Positions 44,901 through 56,640 of a stretch of DNA of 64,000 nucleotides are shown piece after piece. The position numbers and the translations under genes are program-made. Position 1 is the first letter of the stretch, and every line of letters starts with the position of its first letter. The notes under the pieces were generated by a model, which worked only from the letters and a program-made list of their open reading frames with translations, had not been told where the DNA came from and searched no databases. This DNA comes from Cephalotus follicularis (taxonomy: Eukaryota > Streptophyta > Magnoliopsida > Oxalidales > Cephalotaceae), in contig BDDD01000180.1 in the NCBI GenBank assembly GCA_001972305.1, positions 579,778 through 643,777 of the forward strand. Reading direction: 5' to 3'.

Positions 44901-47680
44901 TGACACGCCCGGACCCAGCCCAGATGGAATCCGTCGCTCCCAAGACGAGACCAAGCCTCCCATCAGAGAATTACCTCGTAAGTTCAGCAGATCAGAGTTT
45001 TATAAATACATTTTTAAGCATATAATTTCTTCAAAACAGAAAAGTTTCTTGAAAAACTTGAAAATAATTCTAACTCTTAAATTTTACAAAAATCAGGCAT
45101 GTAGTATCCGTTTATCAGACTATGCCCCCTGTAAATAAAAAGACAGTTTATAAAATTCACACTCCCGAAGGAGGAAATCAGCAATTTATAAATGGGCCCA
45201 ACCCTCAGTAGACCATAATTTAAAGGAGAAAATAAGTATGGGTTGGGTTCCACCTCAACCATATTATCAAAACATAAATCAAAAATAGGGCTCAGCCCTT
45301 CTATACGAAACCAAAATATTTATATAAAACATAAATAATGTAGAATTTAAAATGTTGATGTAGTGATGGTATGCATATGTTGACTCTGGTAGGCATGCCC
45401 TTGTGGTCTCACCTCAGCAGACTGACTGACTTCAGCTGACAGAGCTCAACAGACTAACCTGTCAGAACTAAAAACAAAAACAGAGGAGGGGTTAATCCAT
45501 AGGACTGGTGAGAGGGAACAAAAGACTCAGCGGAGTTTTACTCGCATATAAAAATGTCTTTCCAGAAAAGATATAAAAGTATAAAACAACTGAAACAGAA
45601 TAAAAATCCAAAATCTGATTTATAAAACAGATTTAAAACAACTTAAACAGAATATAAATCCAAAACCGATTTATAAAACAGAAATTTTCAGAATCAACAG
45701 AAAGTCAGATCATTTCCTTAAAACAAATTAATATCCTCAGAAACTCAGATATAATATAGTATTTAAAAGAGTTTAAACAGAATAAATATATAAAGATACA
45801 ATGGGTCTACTAGGTAAGGTTGACGTCTGGGCCCCGTCGGGCCGAACGTCCAGCAGAAATAGTGGCAATGACACCGTCGTGTCAAAGTATCAATAGAAAG
45901 TCATACACGTGTAGACAAAGCCTTTCATGGGTATCAGATATGTAACTAATACAATACCGAGATTACCATGCATCTAAACATATTTAATAGATTTCAGAAT
46001 ACAGAATCTCCAATTCCTCAAAACAGACTTTAAACAGATTTAAACAGATACAGAATTCATCAAAGCCATCAAAATAGATTTAAACAGATACAGAAATCAC
46101 TTTCTTATCAAATACAGATATAGCTGAAAATAGCGTCATGCTATGACTATCATCATGCGAGCATTTGAAAACATTAAAAGAAAGTTTCAGACATTATAAC
46201 TTAAACAGATTTTCAGAAATAGAGTAAATCCAAATTCATTCAGATGCGAAAATAAATAAGTTAAAACGTTCATACATTCAAACCATTTAAAAGAACTTTA
46301 GAATAAAAAGGTTAAAGAAAGGCGTTCCACTCACAGAACAGATGAGCAAGTCCCTCGACTGGTCGCCTCCATGGCCAACCTCAAAGGCAGGATCCTCTGC
46401 CAACAGATAAACAAACAGATAGACATATACATATCAGACCAGACTCGACAATCAAACAGAACTCAAACACGTACTAAGACGCGAAATGCTTTATGCAATG
46501 AGATGCGTGCAGATGTCAGAAAACTATAACCAATCAAAATGGTCAACAGCAGTAGAAGTTTGATTATTAAAACATCATTTAAACCTTCAATTTAAACACA
46601 CTTTCGAAATCATTTAAAACTAGTCCAAGTGGTTGTCTAGATTATCCAATTCAAATCGATTACACAATTCAAGTTCTTATTTCCACAGAAACCGATATAG
46701 AAATACAGAATTCAACAAAAAACAGAACTAACGGAACATAGTTCAAAGTTTACCAAAAACAGACGGAACGCAGCAGGAATCTCGGAGCCGAACCGGAATG
46801 GATCACGCCTACGTGGAAAACGGAGTCAGAATGCTGTCAGAAATGGGCCGCCGGAGGGTGCCGGGGCGTGGGCCCATGCACCGCCGCTAACCGGAGCTTG
46901 TCAACCACGCGTGGGCCCATGCAAGGTCGGATCTTGAGCGTCGGAGGATGAGGATCACGGATCTGAGGCGCGTTGGTCACGGCGCCGCCGCGTCTGGCAG
47001 GAACGGGCATGTTGACCGTGGCTGCCTTCACCGTCGATCTGTGCTGTCGGCGTAATCACAGGTTGAGTCTGGTCGCGTTCGACTACCCGTGATGCCAGAA
47101 TGCCGAATCTGGGCTTGCCTTACCGTGACGGTCACCAGAGACGGCGGATCTACGCAAAACAGATGTGGAGAGAAAAGAGCTCGTGGCGTGAGCACGACGC
47201 GGTTGCAGACGCCGCGGTGGGGTACGGCGTGCTCGGGAGGTGACGGTGATCACGCCGGTGTCTTCGCCGACATAGTCTCGGCAGTGACACCGGTGGCAGA
47301 AAGAAAAGAGAGAGAGAGAGAACAGGAGAGAGAGAAATCCAAAAATGAGCCAAAAAAATGGCATCTCCCTATAAATATACCCAACCATAATGGACTGGGT
47401 TTATGTCCAAAAAAAAACCGATACGAACAGAATTTGGATGTTTAGGACATACCACTTGGCTTATTTTAAAAAAACAACAGTCATTTCAGTAAAACATCAT
47501 TTAATTTACAGTAAATAAAATTCATAAAAAAAGCAGAAAAATCATCAGAATAAATCATAAAAATTTATTAATGCCGTGATGCAAAAAAAATGAAAGCTAG
47601 AAAAATAGACTAACAGCTAGACAGACAAACAAAAGCCACGTAGGCTCACAGACACAGACTACTAGGACACGGATGTCACA
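44901..47680. mobile_element. Solo-LTR-like element B, 2.78 kb, with perfect 5-bp target duplication
   Basis: It begins TGACACGCCCGGACCC and ends GGACACGGATGTCACA. TCACT flanks it at 44896-44900 and 47681-47685. No primer-binding site, polypurine tract or retroviral protein is found, so the structure fits a solo LTR. The body is A-rich with many AAACAGA-type words. A GC-rich part at 46780-47330 yields only overlapping low-complexity frames. It belongs to the family of elements A and C. Confidence 0.85.
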
Positions 47681-47698
47681 TCACTTGTCAACCTCTCG

Positions 47699-48201
47699 TG
47701 ATAAAAAAAACATATATGATATAGACCACGGTTCTCCAGGTGTGGAGGTTTGATTTGTTAAGAAAAGCGTAGAATGCTCCGAAGATTGTACTGGATCTGG
47801 GTTTTCTGGTCTTTCAAAAAAACAAAAAGCGAACTATCAAAGGTCCAGGAGGTTTTCCTCCCGGGGACACTCCAAAAAAAAATTCAATAGTAGGTAAAGA
47901 AGATAATAAGTATATATGGTGAATTGATCGAAAAAAAAAAAGTCTTTCTTGGGAGCATTTATAGCTTACCTGCCGTAACTGCTAATATCAAAAAAATGAT
48001 TACGAGTCCCTAGGATAAGGTTGAAATTTTAGGCCATAAGAGTCCTAAAAAAAAGTCTTCACTTGGAAGGCCCAGCCATATCCTTATCTTGGAGTAGAGA
48101 AGTTAAAAAAAACACGATTCTGTCCGGTTTCATTGTGGGAACTCTTAGCTCCATGTGACACATAAAAAAACCATATTTTATGTAGGAATTTTTCCGTATC
48201 A
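47699..48201 (-). repeat. 3' LTR of Tat-3
   Basis: Aligned to 51814-52232. It retains a CCCGGGGACACTCC block, missing from the right copy but present in the Tat-1 and Tat-2 LTRs. The right copy has an internal deletion near 51960. Confidence 0.75.
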
Positions 48202-48204
48202 GTG

Positions 48205-48650
48205 GCCACCCTGCACCTTCTAAAAAAAACTCTGCAGAGGAGGGGGAGCATTTATGAGGTGGTCTTACTTGAGCAGGTCAAAAAAACTTGATTGGGATTG
48301 TTTTGGCTTATGTGGTTGCGGTAGACTTCAAGGCTTCAAAAAAATTTCAGGGAACAATAGATGAAGTCGTAGACCAATATAAGGCTTCTCCGGATAAAAA
48401 AAAGGAAGTCTTTATGGAGTCTGCCCTATATTTTCGTCAGGGCTTCTATAGTTAAAAAAATTTGGTGTCTGCTCTTCATCTTGAGGTTTCTCTGACTATC
48501 CGAGGGAAAGAAAAAAAAAGAGGGCAGAGCTTCCAAATTTGACTGTTCCGTCCTCTGCTGATGATGTCGAAAAAAATCCTTTGAGCCTTCTTTAGAGACC
48601 GTTGCTGCTCCTCAGTTCGAAGATGTTAAAAAAACTGCTTAGCTTATGTT
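48205..48650 (+). pseudogene. Tat-3 antisense gene, C-terminal remnant
   Basis: It aligns with the FKAS-repeat part of the Tat-1/Tat-2 plus-strand genes: VDFKAS, then DEVVDQYKASPD, KEVFMESALYFRQGFYS and VSALHLEVSL. The N-terminal half, including the RTKQT start and PF04195-like domain, is deleted. Six overlay runs add false lysines. Confidence 0.75.
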
Positions 48651-48875
48651 TTTCTATTTGCGTGGTACCTTTGTATTCCTGTAATAAAAAAACTGGCAAT
48701 GCAATAACTTTTTTTTTTGTTTCATTTAGTCTGGTTTCTCCAAAAAAAAACTATTTGAACTCCTCAATTCCCTTAGGAAAATTTGTATGAGAACTCCCAA
48801 CAAAAAAAGTACTGGCCTAATATTTTTTAGACCAGTCGCCTAAGCTTTAACCCCCATGAAAAAAAATGTGTGCAA

Positions 48876-49330
48876 GCGCTCAGCCAACGAGACTTGATCT
48901 TTGCGAGTTTTTAAATGAAAAAAAATCAAGATATGTTTTAGGTCTAGTCTGACAAGTTCTTATGGGTTTGCAGACAAAAAAATTGTATTGGTCAGATATT
49001 TTTTTAGACGAGGTCATCTGAACTATTTACCTCAAAAAAAGGCACTTGTATCAAAGCGCTCAGTCCAACAAACTTGATCTTTGCGAGTTATAAAAAAATC
49101 ATAGATCAAGATACGATTTAGGTCTGGTCTGACAAGTTCTTATGGGTTTAAAAAAAATGATTTCGTACTGGTCAGATAGTTTTTAGACCAGGTCGTCTGA
49201 GCTTTTTAAAAAAAGTAGGGGCACTTGTATCAAAGCGCTCAGTTCAACAAACTTGATCTTTGTGAAAAAAAACATGTTCACATATCAAGATACGATTTAG
49301 GTCTGGTATGACAAGTTCTTATGAAAAAAA
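48876..49330. repeat. ~180-bp tandem repeat, about 2.5-3 copies, in Tat-3
   Basis: The word GCGCTCAG starts at 48876, 49056 and 49235 (spacing 180 and 179). Each is followed by AACTTGATCTTTG, then TGACAAGTTCTTATGGGTTT. It is the same unit as in Tat-1 and Tat-2, in higher copy number. The spacing is not a multiple of 58, so the repeat is independent of the overlay. Confidence 0.85.
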
Positions 49331-49556
49331 AGACTAGGATTTGCTCCCTTGGGAGTCTTCTCTGATTGCTCCCATGAGAGTAAAAAAAGATTGCTCCATT
49401 GGGAGTCTTCTCCGATTGCTCCCGTGGGAGTCTTCTCTGAAAAAAACCGTGGGAGTCTTCTCTGATTGCTCCCGTGGGAGTCTTCTCCAATTGCTCTAAA
49501 AAAAGTCTTCTCTGATTGCTCCCGTGGGAATCTTATCTGATATGTAGGTCTTTAAA
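49330..49556. repeat. 25-bp hairpin tandem repeats of Tat-3
   Basis: About eight copies of a unit with GATTGCTCCCGTGGGAGTCT. The CTCCC(GT)GGGAG core can form a hairpin. It stands at the same place as the palindromic arrays of Tat-1 and Tat-2. Confidence 0.85.
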
Positions 49557-50199
49557 AAAAAAACTTTTTGGAAGATTTCGTATTGAAAAACAATTGTTTT
49601 AGAGAAGGGTTCAAAAAAAATGTACAACCTTAAAGTTTTACTAAGACCTGATGCTAAACATCGAGCTTTGGAAAAAAAACCTCTACCTCTGATATCTGCC
49701 TTCAAGTGCCAAGATTTGCCTTCAAGTACAAAAAAATGCGTTCAAGTACTAAGGTCTGCCTACGAGTACTGAGGTCTGCCTTCAAGCAAAAAAATCTGCC
49801 TTCACGTACTTGCTCTGGCCAAAGCAGACTTGGAGAGCTACTCGGAAAAAAATTTTGAATAAGCCTATATAAGGATTTATCCTCCATAATGTTGAGCCTG
49901 TATAAAAAAATGGAAAGCTCTAATCCTATTGCAAGGATCTGTTTTGACGGAACTTTTTGAAAAAAAAACAAAGATTTAATGACGTGAACATTGGACCTTC
50001 AGTCCCTTGCAAACTTGAAAAAAAAACTTGTGTTAAAGAAACATCATCTTTCTTAAATAGAATGAACATTTGGACACAAAAAAAATAGTACTTCGCTTCT
50101 GCAGACCAGACAAATATATCTCTATTATTTTTTAGAAAAAAAATCAGTTCCTCTTTCTCCACCTCTCTCAGCTGAGAACCATTCTTAGTCAATAAAAAA

Positions 50200-51790
50200 A
50201 ACCTCTAGGTTGTTGCTCATCTCCCTGCCGTGGAGCTTCTTCTCTGTGCTCAAAAAAAACATAATTTCTCAGATGACCTTGCGGATCAAGTCTTCTGTAT
50301 GATTTTTTAAAAAAAAACACTCTTCCGTATTATGCCAATGGTCATGATGGTATCGGCAATACTTGCTAAAAAAACCTTGTTTGCTGGGGATCTTAGAGGA
50401 GCTGGCCACTGGATTGGAACTTTATAAAAAAATATTGCAAGGATCATGGTCTGTGTCTCTAGGAGAGGGGCGAAAGTATTATAAAAAAAAATCGATGATC
50501 CCCTTTTTGGTGATCCTTCCCTCTTGGAGAGTTTGTGCCTCAAAAAAACTTTCAACAGCTCTGGCCCCTCTTTCCTCTTCTAGTTCTTTTCTTGATCACA
50601 AAAAAATCGCTCTTCTTTCTCCTGATAATCAGACTAGGAGGTCTTATGCTTTCTATTAAAAAAAGCCTCCTCTGCATTTACGTACTTTTCAGCTCTTCTA
50701 AGGAGGTCTGTCATAAAAAAAATTGGCTTCTTCATCAGGGAGAAAGTGAAAGTTGAGTTGTCCCTTAACCCACAAAAAAAGGCTGCCAAGGCAAAGGAAG
50801 GTTCCAGGTCTTTTACCATCAGTGATTCCTTAAAAAAACGAGTAAGGTAGTATATGAGGGATTCATTTTTTCCTTATACCACGTTGATCAAAAAAATAGA
50901 GTTCTTTCTCTGGGTGGTGCAGTTAAGGAATTTGGTGACAAACATCTAAAAAAATTGTTTGAAGTTTACCACTGACTTGGGGGGCAACATGGCGTACCAC
51001 GTCTGAAAAAAACCTGTGAAGGTTGTCGGAAGTCCTCAGCAAAGGTTTGCATCTGAAGCTTGAAAAAAAAGCATGATCTGAGTGTAGTACCTCACATGCT
51101 GTATTGAGTTAGAGGACCCATAAAAAAATCTGAGCGTTGGGAGTTTGAACCCTCTCGGTATAGGCTCCCTCAGTATCTTAAAAAAAAAGGGAGTGCAGTT
51201 TAGATTGCGCACCTCTAACAAGTAACCCTTCGTCTGCAAAAAAACTCTGAGCCTTTTCTCCATCTCTAAAAACTTCATATTCATGGTCTACTCTAAAAAA
51301 AATTGGTCCCTAGACTTGCAAGAGACATACGATCACCCTCCGGTTGGTCTGACAAAAAAATCGCTCGTGATACAGTCCTATGAGTCGCGTAGGAACGTAC
51401 ACGAAGCTCCTAAAAAAATGCGGAGTAGTATGAGTAGTCTTCCTCTATTGAATCTTGCTCTGATAAGTCAAAAAAAGGATCATAATTATAATTCCTTGTG
51501 CTGGAGGACTATGCTCTCAGAGATGTAAAAAAAACTGACCACCTTGGAGGGCACCTGGCCCCCCTTGACGGGTTTTGGCTGGCCTAAAAAAATTGTGATT
51601 GTTCTGGGGCTGGATGGCTTGGTCCAGCCTGATTCTGGCTGACAAAAAAATTTGCCAGCAGCGTAGTGCGCCTCCCCATCTCTTGGAGGAGCTGGTTAAA
51701 TAAAAAAATGGTAAGAGGAGCTTGACCGAGAGTGGCCGAAGGGTTGGTTCTCTTCAAAGAAAAAAATGAATTAATTGAAGCAAATCACGT
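50200..51790 (-). pseudogene. Tat-3 gag
   Basis: Interrupted frames at 50307-50555, 50634-50819 and 51036-51284 encode HKLSKREGSPKRG, VKDLEPSFALAAF and PRGFKLPTLRF followed by GSSNSIQHVRYYTQIML, matching Tat-1 gag in order. Many apparent FF or KK pairs are overlay runs, not gene sequence. A short linker remnant (REVEKEEL, about 50130-50180) precedes it after the pol deletion. Confidence 0.85.
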
Positions 51791-51813
51791 CGTTTTCCAC
51801 AGACGACGCCAAT

Positions 51814-52232
51814 TGTTAAAAAAAAAATCAACGTCACAATAATCCTCCACGTGTGGAGGTTTGATTTGTTGGAAAAAACGTAGGATGCTCCGAAGATTGT
51901 ATTGGATATGGGTTTTTTGGTATTCCCTGCACACAAAAAGTGAACTATCAAAGGTCCAAGAAGCTAATAAGTGTATATGGTGAATTGGCCGACTCCCCCC
52001 CCCCTAAAGTCTTTCTTATGGGTATTTACAGCTTACCTGCCGTAACTGTTAATGTCATGGAGATGATTACGAGTCCCTAATATAAGACTAAAATTTTAGG
52101 CCATAAGAGTCCTAAAAAGGAATCTTCACTTGGAATCTCTCCCACAGATTCTGGACGGTTATATTAAAAAAACTTTTGGTTCTAGGTGACACGTGTCAGT
52201 GCCTTATTTTATGTAGGAATTTTAAAAAAACA
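51814..52232 (-). repeat. 5' LTR of Tat-3
   Basis: It starts TGTT beside a primer-binding-like GACGACGCCAAT. Five consecutive overlay slots (51876-52108) are empty here, giving a clean copy to compare with the left LTR. An 11-base C run lies at 51994-52004. Confidence 0.75.
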
Positions 52233-52238
52233 ACATTA

Positions 52239-52334
52239 AACCACGATGAAGCATCCTTAAGCATTATTGTTGAAAGAGAAGAAAAAAACCACAATGAAGC
52301 ATCCTTAAGCATTATTGTTGAAAGAGAAGATTTC
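52239..52334. repeat. 48-bp tandem duplication
   Basis: Two near-identical units contain CCAC(G/A)ATGAAGCATCCTTA and GCATTATTGTTGAAAGAGAA at 52241 and 52289. No gene is identified. Confidence 0.85.
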
Positions 52335-53948
52335 ATGGTAAAAAAAACCGGTGATAACGACCCATCTCTAAGAACAATCTCTAAGAACAACTTATTTAAA
52401 AAAACTCATATCAACTTCTACTGAGACACCATTCCTTTGAGCTCTATTCCTTGAGCTTCCTTTAGATTCTATATTGTCAACAAATACTAGTTTTCGTTTG
52501 AAAACAACCCATTAAAAAAAATTTTCAATGAACGGAGTGCACTCTAAATACCAACATATGTGGAAGCAAGCAAAAAAATTCGATGCAATCATGAGTTCAA
52601 GGAATCCAACGTAATAAGTTAGTGAGCTAAAAAAAAAGCAAACCGGTATCTATCATAAAATCTTTTCTTTTAATGTGGTTTAATGTAAAAAAAAAAATAA
52701 GTGAGTTAAATTTTCTTTTTAAAAAAACTGCTCAGCGGTTTTGTTAAAAAAATTTTTTAAAAGATATTGTTATTAATTTTTTTTTTTAGAAAACCATTGT
52801 AATGGTTTCATTTTTGTTAAATTATGCAGTTTCAAAGTGGTTCTGCACGTCCAGAGTGGTAAAAAAAAAGAAAAAAAACTCAAAAATAAGCCTCATTCAG
52901 CACCATGTAAAATTTTTCTAAAAAAATTTTTTTCCCTTTCCTTTCTGTTCAACATGGACGAAGTTAGAATTTTTTCCAAAAAAAGACAAAAATTAAGCTT
53001 CACACAATTTTTAAACGAATTAATAATGTTGCATCAAAAAAATGATTGCCTTTTGTGTTTTGATATTAGAGAGAATGAAAGATGAAGAACATGAAAAAAA
53101 AAGAGAAAGGGAAAATAAGAGTTTTGTTGTTGAATTCTACTTTCTATTAAGAAAAAAAATAATATAGAGTATATTATTATTAATTTTTTTCACGTTACAG
53201 TTACCGATTAAAAAAACAAAGGCAAACCAAGCACCAATTCTACGGGGGCAATTGTCACAATACAATTAAAAAAACTTTCACTATACAATTGTACCATGAA
53301 AAAAAAAAGATAGACCATAATAAAAAAAAAAATTACGTATACTCAGTGCAATACACTTAATCAATACTATTTAATCATATAAAAAAAAAAAATAAAATTT
53401 ATCTATAGAATAGAAGATAAAATAATTAATTAATACTTATAAAAAAAATGCACTAATGAATTTTTTTCATAACAGAGGCAAGAGTGATGAAACTCTATAC
53501 ATATTTATTACCCAATTTTAACAGGGTAATTGCCCCTCTTACCACTATGGTGGCTTCGCCTATGTCCTCAAGTAATATATAGGAGCATCAGTTTACGTAA
53601 CTGCATACCCAATGGAAAAAAACCTTTTGTTGAGATTTTATAAATCCCAGTCACATTTACCGGCTTGGTTGCTAAAAAAATACGTGATTACATAATAAAC
53701 TTTATTAAACTCTACTTTCCAACTCGTGTAGAAAAAAATGCATATGGATATTAAGAGGTAATTTGCTGTAACTACACTTCGATTTGGTTAAAAAAATTGA
53801 ATACTGTTCTTGTTGTTGAAAGCCGAAAAAGGACCCCAAAACTCACTAAAAAAATGTCATATAGTAATGTAAAATAATATGAAATGATGTTACTCTATAG
53901 TCTAAAAAAAAAACAAGCATTAAGCAAAATAGTTACTTAGATAGGAAG
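52335..53948. other. AT-rich DNA without gene
   Basis: No domain is seen. Overlay runs are frequent and short frames here are lysine- or phenylalanine-rich artefacts. Confidence 0.5.
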
Positions 53949-54860
53949 ATGGCAGACCAGAAGAAAAAAAAGTTGCATGGGATGTGGGGAAGCCCAATCA
54001 CAAAGTGGAAATTGCCCTAAAAAAAAAAGGCATACTCTATGAGTACATTGAAGAAGATGTATCAAACAAAAGCCAGTTAAAAAAAAAATACAATCCCATT
54101 CACAAGAAAGTCCCATTACTTGTCCATGATGGAAAACAAAAAAAAGAGTCACTAGTAATCTTCGAGTATCTTGACCAAGCATGGACTGAAGCTCCAAAAA
54201 AACAGCCTCAACATCCTAACCAAAGAGCCAAAGCTCGTATTTGGGCAAGTTTTAAAAAAACAAGAGGTAATTAATATTACAAATTTCTCATCCTGGAAGA
54301 CATCTTATATGAAAAAAAAATATGTTACTAATATGAATGTTGACAACCTGACATATGTAACTCCCTTATAAAAAAATTGGTTCTTGAAGGACTCATTATT
54401 GTCACATTAAAATATTCTATTACTACCAAAAAAATTTGTTGGGTAGTTCAATCTCCGTGGTTTTAATATTTAGTGAGATTCACCAAAAAAAACTAAATAA
54501 AATCATGGATGAAATACTAGATTTTTCTCTTATTTTTTAAGAAAAAAAAACCTTTGAGTGGAGGTAGAATAGTTTGAATGCCAAAACAAACTCATATATC
54601 CAAAAAAAAAACTGGGTGCTTCCGAGATTTTTCTTTTACTTATTTGGCCAAATCATGAAAAAAAAATCATTATTGATTTGTATTATTGAAGGTGTTTGAG
54701 AATGCCGTACGGATAATAAAAAAAGATGGGGAAGTGCAAGAGAAGTGGATCAAGGAGATGAATGAAAAAAATGAAAAAAAAAGAACAGAACATGGAAGAT
54801 ATCTTTCAAAAGGGAATTCCTTCCTTTGATGGTAAAAAAATGGGTTTCTTTGACAAAATA
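53949..54860 (+). pseudogene. Tau-class glutathione S-transferase relic
   Basis: Tau GSTs conjugate glutathione to electrophiles in the cytosol. Exon 1 (53949-about 54268) starts MADQ and then LHGMWGSP. After a frame shift near 53990 it continues HKVEIAL, GILYEYIEEDVSNKSQL, YNPIHKKVPLLVHDGK, then ESLVIFEYLDQAW and ARIWASF: the thioredoxin-like domain with the ESL glutathione-binding motif. An intron (GT at about 54266, AG before 54691) leads to exon 2 (VFENAVR, DGEVQEKWIKEMNE, a second frame shift, EDIFQKGIPSFDG, MGFFD). The C-terminal helical domain stops about 90 residues early. The frame shifts are not explained by the length-preserving overlay, so I call it a pseudogene. KK pairs at 54022, 54080 and 54138 are overlay. 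Confidence 0.85.
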
Positions 54861-55790
54861 ATTATTGTATACTTAAGTATTTAACTAATATAAAAAAATA
54901 TAAGTCTAATAAGTGAAGACATAAGAGTTTGGCTTATTTGGACTAGAGTAAAAAAAAAGGTAAAACCTTAGTATAAATATAAGTGTGTTAGCTAGAGACA
55001 ACACTGCAAAAAAATCCAAACTTGATACGAAATGTGTATTCCTTTAAGCTATATATACTTATCACAAAAAAAATATCAAAAACCTTAACAATCTTAAAGC
55101 AATAATTTGGTTTATTTATCTGAAAAAAAAAGGTTATCGATGATAGGTGGATGTTTCGTTTTGCGTGCAATTTGGTTGTTCAAAAAAAGGAGCAGTTTGA
55201 TAATTATTCACGTCAGGAGCAAAACGGTCAAAAAGGTAAAAAAAAATTCCGGTCACCGTTTGAGGCAAACAAGGTACTGATCTTGTGGGTCTCGATAAAA
55301 AAAATCTGCTAGTGGTGTTGGATTTCCGATCCGGTGTTAGAATCATCTAGAACGGAAAAAAAAAGCGTCGGTGATCCAAAACTTTTGAACAGCTGTTCCG
55401 GCCGCCGGAGTTGAAAAAAAAGGCTCAGGCCGGTCGAGTTCAGTTCGTCGATCCACGGTGGTTCTTTTGCAAAAAAAACGGCGTCGAACCGTTGCCAGAC
55501 AGAGGAGTTTGGTGGTGTAGCCGTCGCGGAAAAAAAAACTTTTGCAGCCACCGGTGGCGTCGGTTCAGGTAGAGGAGTGACGCGGTCAAAAAAAGGAGGT
55601 TTGTCGGTCCGTTTGCGAGGTTGACTCCTGGAGGTCCATCGGCGCAAAAAAACCACGCGCACAGCAGTGAAAGTGAGGCTATTTTTTTCAGACTTTGAGG
55701 CTCAAAAAAATTGCTGTTTCTTCTGAAAATTCAAGTGCACTCGTTCTAATTATTATTTTATAAAAAAATTTACTGAAATGGATAAATATA
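54861..55790. other. Uncertain region, probably 5' part of a copia element
   Basis: 54861-55140 is AT-rich. 55140-55690 is GC-richer with Arg/Pro/Ser-type frames on both strands but no domain. Its position directly before a copia gag suggests an LTR or leader; this is inference. Confidence 0.35.
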
Positions 55791-56640
55791 GTCCCTTTGA
55801 GATGGTTAAACTATAATCGAAAAAAAGGTCAGAATACAACGCTTGGAGGAGTAAGACTCAATTCGAGTTGAAATCCCAAAAAAAATTCTATACTGTTTTG
55901 AGCAATTTGTCTGACACCACTGAAGATGTTTCTGAAAAAAAATGGTTAAGTGATGAGGACTGCTGTAGAGACTACTTGTTGAATTGTTTATCAAAAAAAA
56001 TAGTAGAAACCCATAGTAAGTTTAAGACTGCTAAAGAAATCTGGGACAACTAAAAAAATCAATTTCGAAAAGAGGAGGAGCTATATAAACCTCACATGGT
56101 GGATAAGTTAAAAAAATTCAAGTTCCGTGACAACATGTAAATCACACCTCAAGTTACTGATCTCGAGAAAAAAAGGACTAAGATGAACAATGAGAATATT
56201 GGTGTGACTGATATTTTCCTGGTTGAAAAAAAATTCAATAAGCTACATGCTGCATGGCATTTCTTCAAAACTGAAATGTATAGAAAAAAAGAACATGTGG
56301 GACTAGATGAGCTCAAACGATACATCTGTATCGAAGATGAGAAAAAAACTTGGAATAACTTGGAGTTAGTTAAGCAGCAATAGTCCCATACCAATGTTGA
56401 AAAAAAGTCCAAGAAATTTCCTAAGCATATCAAGTCACCTAAGAGTGAACCCCCGAAAAAAAAAGCCAAGAAAACTATCGATAAAAAGAAAAAGAAAACT
56501 AAGTGCTACAACTGTAAAAAAAGGGGTCACTGGAAAGCAGACTGTATCCTACCTAAGAAGCCTAGTGCTGACAAAAAAAAGAAGGAAGCTCAGATGCTAG
56601 TGGACAAGCCTGAGCCTCACAACTTTATTGCAAAAAAAAC
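55790..56640 (+). pseudogene. Ty1/copia gag relic with zinc knuckle (copia-2)
   Basis: Pieces in order: YNAWRSKTQFELKS, VLSNLSDTTEDVSE, FKTAKEIWDN, then DELKRYICIEDE and a lysine-rich stretch. CYNCKKRGHWKADC at about 56506-56547 is a CCHC zinc knuckle (C-x2-C-x4-H-x4-C). The stop after EIWDN at 56052 is made by an overlay run. Stops near 56138 and 56381 are not at overlay slots and look genuine. Protease and pol do not follow. Confidence 0.82.

Larger units (their letters stand above)
47699..52232 (-). mobile_element. Pol-less Tat-type element Tat-3, 4.5 kb
   Basis: Left LTR about 47699-48201 and right LTR about 51814-52232 share GTGGAGGTTTGATTTGTT, GATGCTCCGAAGATTGTA (one base different) and TTTTATGTAGGAATTTT. 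Inside are the back half of the plus-strand gene, the repeat array and gag. Pol is deleted from just past the integrase stop to the protease-RT linker, so its breakpoints differ from Tat-2. No target duplication was matched. Almost the whole element carries the 58-bp A7 overlay. Confidence 0.85.

Noticed and set aside
46837-47445. Possible small genes in solo LTR B
   Set aside because: Short overlapping frames in GC-rich LTR sequence on both strands; no domain, no splice pattern, no homology I recognise.
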